Shown: positions 59,225-64,000 of the stretch, in pieces
How positions within the stretch are numbered: position 1 is the stretch's first letter
How the letters are laid out: each line of letters starts with the position of its first letter
NCBI GenBank assembly: GCA_004009845.1
Contig: RMBW01000009.1
Span: forward strand, 372,001 to 436,000
Origin: Davidsoniella eucalypti
Taxonomy: Eukaryota; Ascomycota; Sordariomycetes; Microascales; Ceratocystidaceae
DNA length: 64,000 bases
Direction: 5' to 3'
The notes under the pieces: generated by a model
Database searches by the model: none
Told to the model about the DNA's origin: nothing
The model's input: the letters and a program-made list of their open reading frames with translations, nothing else
Program-made: the position numbers and the translations under genes

Positions 59225-62200
59225 TTACTTTGCCTTCTCCTTCTCCTCTTCGCTCGGCTTTTCGTCACTGCGTACACGCAAGGCATCCGAGTCAGCCGGT
59301 TTCTTGCTCATATTGCCGAATCCCATGCCACTGCGCTTCTTGCGCTGGCCGGGCTTGCCATGGACATCGTCGAATTTGCGGATGCCCTTCATGCTCTCCA
59401 TATCGTCGCTGATAGAAGCGCCAATCTCCTTGAGGGCATTGTTAAAGTGATCTTTGCGCAAGGTGCGGCGATCAGGGTAGGCGTAACCCTTAGACTCTGT
59501 GGCTCCGGTGGCGACCGCATCGTCGTCAATCTCGTGCTCCGCTGTCCACCGCTCGGCGGCTTCGGTTTCCTCGCGCACTGCTGCCATGGCAGCAGCCACA
59601 CATAGGTTCTTGAGATCCGAGCCCGAGTATAGCGGCGTGCGCTGGGCAAGGTCGGATATCGAAACGTCAGAAGCTAGCTGCTCATCCTTGAGCAGAATTC
59701 CAAGAATCGCGGCACGGTCAGTCTGGACGGGCAGATCAACAAGGAGCTTCCGAGGCAGACGGCGCAGAACGGCTTCGTCTAGGTCGAAGGGGCGGTTGGT
59801 AGCGACCATTATGAAGGCATTGGTGGCGCTCATGCCATCCCATTCACGCAGGAACTCGTTGATGATTTCGCGATGCGCTGTCATGCCTGATGAGCGTCCA
59901 CGTGCTGCCAAAAGCGCATCTGCTTCGTCGATGAAAATAACGAGAGGCGCCAGCTTCTTAGCTAGTGAGAAGACAGCAGCCACGTTCTTTTCACCTTGGC
60001 CAACCCACATCTCGTTGATGCTCGCACCACTAACTTCCAGCATGTTCGCGCCGCTTTCTTTGGCCACAGCCTTGGCCAGCAAGGTCTTGCCAGTACCGGG
60101 AGGTCCGTATAGCAAGACACCAGGAATGCGGTCACGCGCAAGCACACCATATCCAAAGGCATCAGGGCGTTGAAGTGAGAGGGTAGTCAGCAGTTTCAGA
60201 GCCTGTATAGTGGCCGGCGGTGCATGGACATCAGAAAACGTCGTCTTGATCTGCGACGCATCTACCAATCCAGAGAGCAGCTTCTTTTCATACTCGTTGA
60301 ACTTAGACATGGGCAGCTTCAAAGACGGCTCTAGGCTTTCGCTGTTGTTCCACTCGCGGTCACGGCCACCACGTGACATGGGCGTTGGTCTATTTTTCGA
60401 AGTACTGCCGCTATTGCCGTTGACATTTCCCCCTTCGTCGGTATTTGACCGTCCGTTGGCACTCGGTGATCGAGGTTTTGGGACCGGGAGGTGGATGTGC
60501 TGGCTTCCGTTTCCAGGGGGACTCTTCGGTGATGACTTATTCGTCTTGAGTGTCTTGGCATAGGCGGCCTTCTTTCCGGCTTCAGAGAAAGGACTATTCT
60601 CACTTTCAAGATCTTCGTAAATCTGAGAGAATGTAGCAGCGGAGATGGCGTATGGACTCTGGGCAATGCCGATAATACGCTGCGCCAGTGGGTAAAGTTC
60701 AGTGAAAGGAACAATACCAGAACCGATAATGGGTTCGTAATCACGACCAAGGTCCTTGCGTAGTCCATCAAAGAGCTTCTTGAGGGGCTCTTTGATTGCT
60801 TCTCGTGACCACCAACGTTGCTCACGCATTTCCCGCAGTCCTTTGCGATAGTTTTCCAAAGCGGAAAATGGAAGCTGTTGCTCAAGGATCTCTGGATCAA
60901 TAGGCTCTTCCGTTAGAGAGTCGATTATGTGCATCAAATTCTCGCAATTTCGTTCTAAAAAGTCGATTTTTTCTGAGCCGGCCCATTCATGAAAGTCCAA
61001 GGCTAGCCTGGGCTCTGCTTTGAACGGTATCAAATTCTCACTAGCCAACATTGTCTTGACTGTCCTGATATAATCCGGCGACCGTTGTCGTGCAGACGAA
61101 GTGCCTACGATGATCACTTGTTTACCGTTAAGCCATTGCTTGTCAATCAAGTGACGTAGACGGCCTATGATTAACGCTCCTTCTAAAGTCATGTTGAGTT
61201 CGATAAAATCGTCGATCTGGATGATCAGTTTGTCTGACTGATTTCCAGCACCCTTGATGTCAGCCGCTCTGATCAGCCGCTCTAGGGCCGCTTGTATTTT
61301 CAAGTTACTCCAACGGTCAGTGGTAGATAAGAGATAGCCCATAGGCTCCTTCTTGATCTTTAAGAGTTCATCTTCAAAAGCATCTTCGGCAACGTCGTCG
61401 GGTTGAATGCCGAATAGCATATCAGCCAATGCCGTTTGCTCGTTATCGTGGGTATCCAAAAGACCGAAATAGGACAATAGATCCTCCGGTATAGCTAGTG
61501 TCCCATTCAAAAACGCAGCATGGAATCCCAAGAGAGAAAAGTACCCTCGTGATAGCGCCCAGTCTTGGCCAAGAGCCTGGCCCAAAATCTTGGATAAATC
61601 TTGTGCGTCGATACGTACTAGATCAGCGCCTACAGCCGTCGCAGCATGTTTGACAAGTGACCGCGTGAAACGTTTGCCGCCATACTTTGATGTTTCTATC
61701 ACCGTGATCGGCCTCCGCACTTCGAATGCGGTCTTTCCCACTGGTGGCTTTGTGTTCAGCTCTAGGTAGACTGACTTCTCGACTTCCAAGATATCGCTAA
61801 CAGGGTTAGACTTGCCGGCGTTTTCAGGGAAGAACGGTTGTTTTTGCAAGATCATTTCTGGTATAAAGACCGTCGGTGATTGCATATATGGCATAGACAT
61901 AGCCTCAACAGCTTCGTTGTCCAGATTATCTTCGCCGCGCAGGTATTCATCTGGCTTGCCATCTTGGACCGTCTTGACAGGCTTGTCAAGCGCCCAGTAA
62001 CTAGGCGCTGCTCTTCGAACAGTATCGATTGACTTGAGGAGATATTCAGGTGGCGACATGTCGTTTTCGATATACCAAGCATAGAGTGCATAAGCTGCAC
62101 TCAGTGATAGTACAGCCGTTCGTCGTTCGATAGCGCCAAGGTCGCGGTTTAGAGCCCTCTTGAGTTCGCCCTTTTTCCACTCAGCGAGGAGAAAGTGTAA

Positions 62201-62995
62201 CCTATAACGATCGAAGGATAGCTTTTGGGTAGTTGGTGCAGGTGGCTGTGTTGTCTGTGTTGTTGCAGGAGATTTTGTAGTCGTCTGTGAGGGCTCAGGC
62301 TCAGGTGTTACGTCCGCTTCGACTTCTGGTGGTACTTGAGATTCTCCTTCAGTCGGCGCATCTGCCTTTGCAATATATGGGACCTGGAATGGAGATTCGG
62401 CTTCCGTCTTCTTTTCTGCCGCAAAATCGCCTTCTTTTAATTGGCATGGCTCTAATACCTGTGGTCCGTAGTACTGTTGCAGCCATGACGCCTGCAAAGA
62501 GCGCCAGTTAGGTCCGTCAAAGACAGGCCATTCAACCGGCGCAAACGGATCATGAATATGAACATTACGTTCTATGAAGGTCGGCGGCAAATCATACAGC
62601 GGGACTTCTAGAGCTTCGGGTTTTTTGGGCCGGCGCAGGCGCGCTTGGGCAACTTGTTGGTTACGCAACCGCCGCGCCGAAAGCAAGAGCCGGTCGCTAA
62701 TAAGCGGCGAGTTATCTGAGATCGAGGTCGGTAACGTGGAGGCAGATGCTTCGTCGTTATCGTTGTTGTTATTGTTGTTGTCGGGTGCTGAGGCCGGTGG
62801 ATCGGCAGCAGGCGGCGTGGCTTCAGAGGCAGAAGACGGCGGTACGGACGAGTCGCAGAGCCGGGAGGAGCTATGCAGAGCTCGGCACGCAGCTACGGAT
62901 TTCGAGTTAGAAACCGAGGTTGGAGTCAAAGAGACAGCCCGCTTGGCAACTAAGGCGGACGCAGCTCGAAGCCGACATGGTGCGAGCGATTGCAT
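59225..62995 (-). CDS. Large mitochondrial AAA ATPase with a degenerate N-terminal ATPase-like region
   Basis: Intronless, 1256 residues from the ATG at 62995 (the open frame continues 12 bases upstream only to a TTG). The first 50 residues are basic and Ser/Ala-rich with RALHSSSRLC, a mitochondrial presequence. A low-complexity Asn run (DNNNNNNDNDEAS) and Pro/Thr-rich tract follow. The C-terminal AAA module has Walker A GPPGTGKTLLAKA (about residue 963), Walker B VIFIDEADALLAARG (about 1017), the second-region TNRPFDLDEAVLRRLPRKL and a sensor-2-like GSDLKNLCVAAAMAAVREE. It belongs to the meiotic group (spastin, katanin, Msp1). The middle (about 470-700) contains a Walker-B-like KLIIQIDDFIEL with no matching Walker A. 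The function is not known to me; a membrane-protein extraction or quality-control role is only a guess by kinship with Msp1. Confidence 0.85.
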   Translation of the reverse strand: MQSLAPCRLRAASALVAKRAVSLTPTSVSNSKSVAACRALHSSSRLCDSSVPPSSASEATPPAADPPASAPDNNNNNNDNDEASASTLPTSISDNSPLISDRLLLSARRLRNQQVAQARLRRPKKPEALEVPLYDLPPTFIERNVHIHDPFAPVEWPVFDGPNWRSLQASWLQQYYGPQVLEPCQLKEGDFAAEKKTEAESPFQVPYIAKADAPTEGESQVPPEVEADVTPEPEPSQTTTKSPATTQTTQPPAPTTQKLSFDRYRLHFLLAEWKKGELKRALNRDLGAIERRTAVLSLSAAYALYAWYIENDMSPPEYLLKSIDTVRRAAPSYWALDKPVKTVQDGKPDEYLRGEDNLDNEAVEAMSMPYMQSPTVFIPEMILQKQPFFPENAGKSNPVSDILEVEKSVYLELNTKPPVGKTAFEVRRPITVIETSKYGGKRFTRSLVKHAATAVGADLVRIDAQDLSKILGQALGQDWALSRGYFSLLGFHAAFLNGTLAIPEDLLSYFGLLDTHDNEQTALADMLFGIQPDDVAEDAFEDELLKIKKEPMGYLLSTTDRWSNLKIQAALERLIRAADIKGAGNQSDKLIIQIDDFIELNMTLEGALIIGRLRHLIDKQWLNGKQVIIVGTSSARQRSPDYIRTVKTMLASENLIPFKAEPRLALDFHEWAGSEKIDFLERNCENLMHIIDSLTEEPIDPEILEQQLPFSALENYRKGLREMREQRWWSREAIKEPLKKLFDGLRKDLGRDYEPIIGSGIVPFTELYPLAQRIIGIAQSPYAISAATFSQIYEDLESENSPFSEAGKKAAYAKTLKTNKSSPKSPPGNGSQHIHLPVPKPRSPSANGRSNTDEGGNVNGNSGSTSKNRPTPMSRGGRDREWNNSESLEPSLKLPMSKFNEYEKKLLSGLVDASQIKTTFSDVHAPPATIQALKLLTTLSLQRPDAFGYGVLARDRIPGVLLYGPPGTGKTLLAKAVAKESGANMLEVSGASINEMWVGQGEKNVAAVFSLAKKLAPLVIFIDEADALLAARGRSSGMTAHREIINEFLREWDGMSATNAFIMVATNRPFDLDEAVLRRLPRKLLVDLPVQTDRAAILGILLKDEQLASDVSISDLAQRTPLYSGSDLKNLCVAAAMAAVREETEAAERWTAEHEIDDDAVATGATESKGYAYPDRRTLRKDHFNNALKEIGASISDDMESMKGIRKFDDVHGKPGQRKKRSGMGFGNMSKKPADSDALRVRSDEKPSEEEKEKAK

Positions 62996-63620
62996 AGTCA
63001 ATGACAAAAAAAGGAAGCCGGGTCTGCAGGGCTTCTGCTATACAACCAGTCGGCAATTGCGCAACAAAAGATAATGGCGGGTTTATAGCCAGTGAATATA
63101 TACTAGTAGATATCTCGAAAGAAAAGGATAGCAGTGTTTCTATTTTCCCTTCCCCGCCAGAAAACTTTCAGCCTTGCAAGCTTGACAATATTTTAGCAAG
63201 AGCCCTCGTTTGGCTTCTATTTACTCTGGAAAAAAATAGGCAACTACTCTTGACGTCGCACCAATCACTTTTCATAGTTGCCTTGCTTCCATGTTCTTCT
63301 TAGTTATTAAACCAATGCTGAGTCAGCGATGAATGAAAGCCGTACGTGAATTCTAGCAAATGTTTTATACCATTAAAATTTATCTTCATAAACCTACTAC
63401 GAACTACATCTTTGTTCAAGATTCCTACACAGATCAATTGAAGAGAAATTGGACCCTTTGGGCTATGACGTTTGTAATTACTGCCCTAGTTTTTAGCGAC
63501 CAAAGTGAGGGGTTCATGGTACATAATGTATACATGGTGTATATAACCCTACTGCGTGTGTACAAAACCCTAGTACTATATTATATCGAACTACATTTCT
63601 CAACGCAACAACGTTTCTGT
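62996..63620. other. Intergenic spacer
   Basis: Promoter of the AAA ATPase and 3' region of the gene at the right edge. A perfect bZIP-type palindrome GCTGAGTCAGC lies at 63317-63327. The rest is AT-rich without coding features. Confidence 0.55.
63317..63327. promoter_or_regulatory. bZIP (AP-1/MARE-like) palindrome
   Basis: GCTGAGTCAGC is an 11-bp perfect palindrome containing TGAGTCA, about 320 bases upstream of the AAA ATPase start. Fungal bZIP regulators bind such cores; activity here is unproven. Confidence 0.4.
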
Positions 63621-64000
63621 CTAATCCTGACCTTCCAAACTACTACGGACATATGCCAAGTTTTGAATTGCTGCTAGACCATATTGCGCCGCGTCATTAG
63701 TAGCAAACCATGGCGCCTCGTCAACCGCTAACAAAACAGCACTTCCATTCACAGCATCCGAAGTCCACGCCTGCGTCTCGTTCAAGCCATCCGCGCCATA
63801 GAACTCGGTCCATGCGCGCTCGCCAAGCGTCTTGTTCCCGGTTTGCGCCGCCGCGTAAGCCGAGAGTCTGGAATGGCCCTGCTTTAGTGATGTTGCCTTG
63901 AAAGCCTGGCCGTAGCGTGCCTTTTGTTCCGCCTCGGTTGCGCCATAGTAGTATGTGTAGTCGAGCCATGCCTGGCGAAAGCCCGCGGGGATGTCGTCGC
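63621..64000 (-). CDS. C-terminal 125 residues of a protein cut by the window edge
   Basis: The minus-strand frame entering at 63998 stays open to a TAG at 63621-63623. It reads DDIPAGFRQAWLDYTYYYGA at the edge, then a helical segment (EQKARYGQAFKATSLKQGHS), AYAAAQTGNKTLGERAWTEF and, near the end, VDEAPWFATNDAAQYGLAAI. The Ala- and aromatic-rich alpha-helical composition fits the end of an (alpha/alpha)-barrel enzyme. It reminds me of large fungal secreted proteins annotated as exo-rhamnogalacturonan-lyase-like (PL42-like), but this is a weak impression. Codon use is clearly coding. The N-terminus and any signal peptide lie beyond the window. Confidence 0.65.
   Translation of the reverse strand, partial: DDIPAGFRQAWLDYTYYYGATEAEQKARYGQAFKATSLKQGHSRLSAYAAAQTGNKTLGERAWTEFYGADGLNETQAWTSDAVNGSAVLLAVDEAPWFATNDAAQYGLAAIQNLAYVRSSLEGQD

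Noticed and set aside
59499..60173. A 224-codon plus-strand frame opposite the AAA module
   Set aside because: Antisense shadow of the Walker motifs; Ser/Arg-rich composition and no independent promoter.
1..64000. Secondary-metabolite cluster, CRISPR array or intact transposon
   Set aside because: No PKS, NRPS, terpene synthase, integrase, transposase or spaced direct-repeat array is present; the genes are dispersed housekeeping functions.

Overview
The window is nuclear DNA of a filamentous ascomycete (Pezizomycotina). The signs are short GT...AG introns with CTAAC-type branch points, several mitochondrial presequences, a secreted starch-degrading glucoamylase with a starch-binding domain, and a Pol-iota-type Y-family polymerase of a kind common in filamentous ascomycetes. 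The class cannot be fixed from sequence alone. Gene density is low: 14 protein genes that can be modelled plus one truncated at the right edge, in 64 kb. Long AT-richer intergenic tracts make up more than half of the window.

Layout. 1-6478 has no supportable gene. 6479-15226 holds a Y-family DNA polymerase (+), a TRAPP-associated subunit of the TRAPPC13/DUF974 family (-), glyoxalase II (-) and a KH-domain splicing factor of the KHDC4/BLOM7 type with eight exons (-). 15227-18820 looks empty. 18821-27921 holds an ankyrin-repeat protein (+), the acetolactate synthase regulatory subunit (+), ornithine carbamoyltransferase (-) and a large single-pass membrane protein resembling yeast Tag1 (+). 28711-31266 holds a 65-residue putative membrane protein (+) and the tri-snRNP protein Snu66/SART1 (-). 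33372-35348 is the glucoamylase (-), followed by about 10 kb without a convincing gene. 45312-46751 is the cytosolic Fe-S assembly WD40 protein Cia1 (+). 50358-53562 is the 2-oxoglutarate dehydrogenase E1 subunit (-). 56841-58890 is the TFIIH subunit Tfb1/p62 (+). 59225-62995 is a large mitochondrial AAA ATPase (-). At the right edge (63621-64000, -) is the C-terminus of a larger protein.

The genes are mostly unrelated housekeeping functions, not an operon or a secondary-metabolite cluster. The nearest to a theme is mitochondrial metabolism: Ilv6, ornithine carbamoyltransferase, 2-oxoglutarate dehydrogenase, the AAA ATPase and possibly one form of glyoxalase II. There are also two splicing factors (KHDC4-like, Snu66). 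Several neighbours are convergent with short shared 3' regions (polymerase/TRAPPC13, Ilv6/OTC, Tfb1/AAA).

I found no wholly new system. The observations most worth following are: a TATA box so close to the first ATG of glyoxalase II that the cytosolic internal start may be the main one; a 24-nt terminal micro-exon in the KH gene; a stop-free in-frame intron in OTC; unusual 5' splice sites in the Tag1-like gene; a 514-nt intron between conserved catalytic blocks of the polymerase; a degenerate N-terminal ATPase-like region in the mitochondrial AAA protein; paired inverted CCAATCA boxes near the KGD1 promoter; a glucoamylase with a very short linker; and a 10-kb gene-free tract upstream of it. 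Exon boundaries were derived by hand from splice motifs, reading phase and remembered family conservation; no alignment or transcript data were available.
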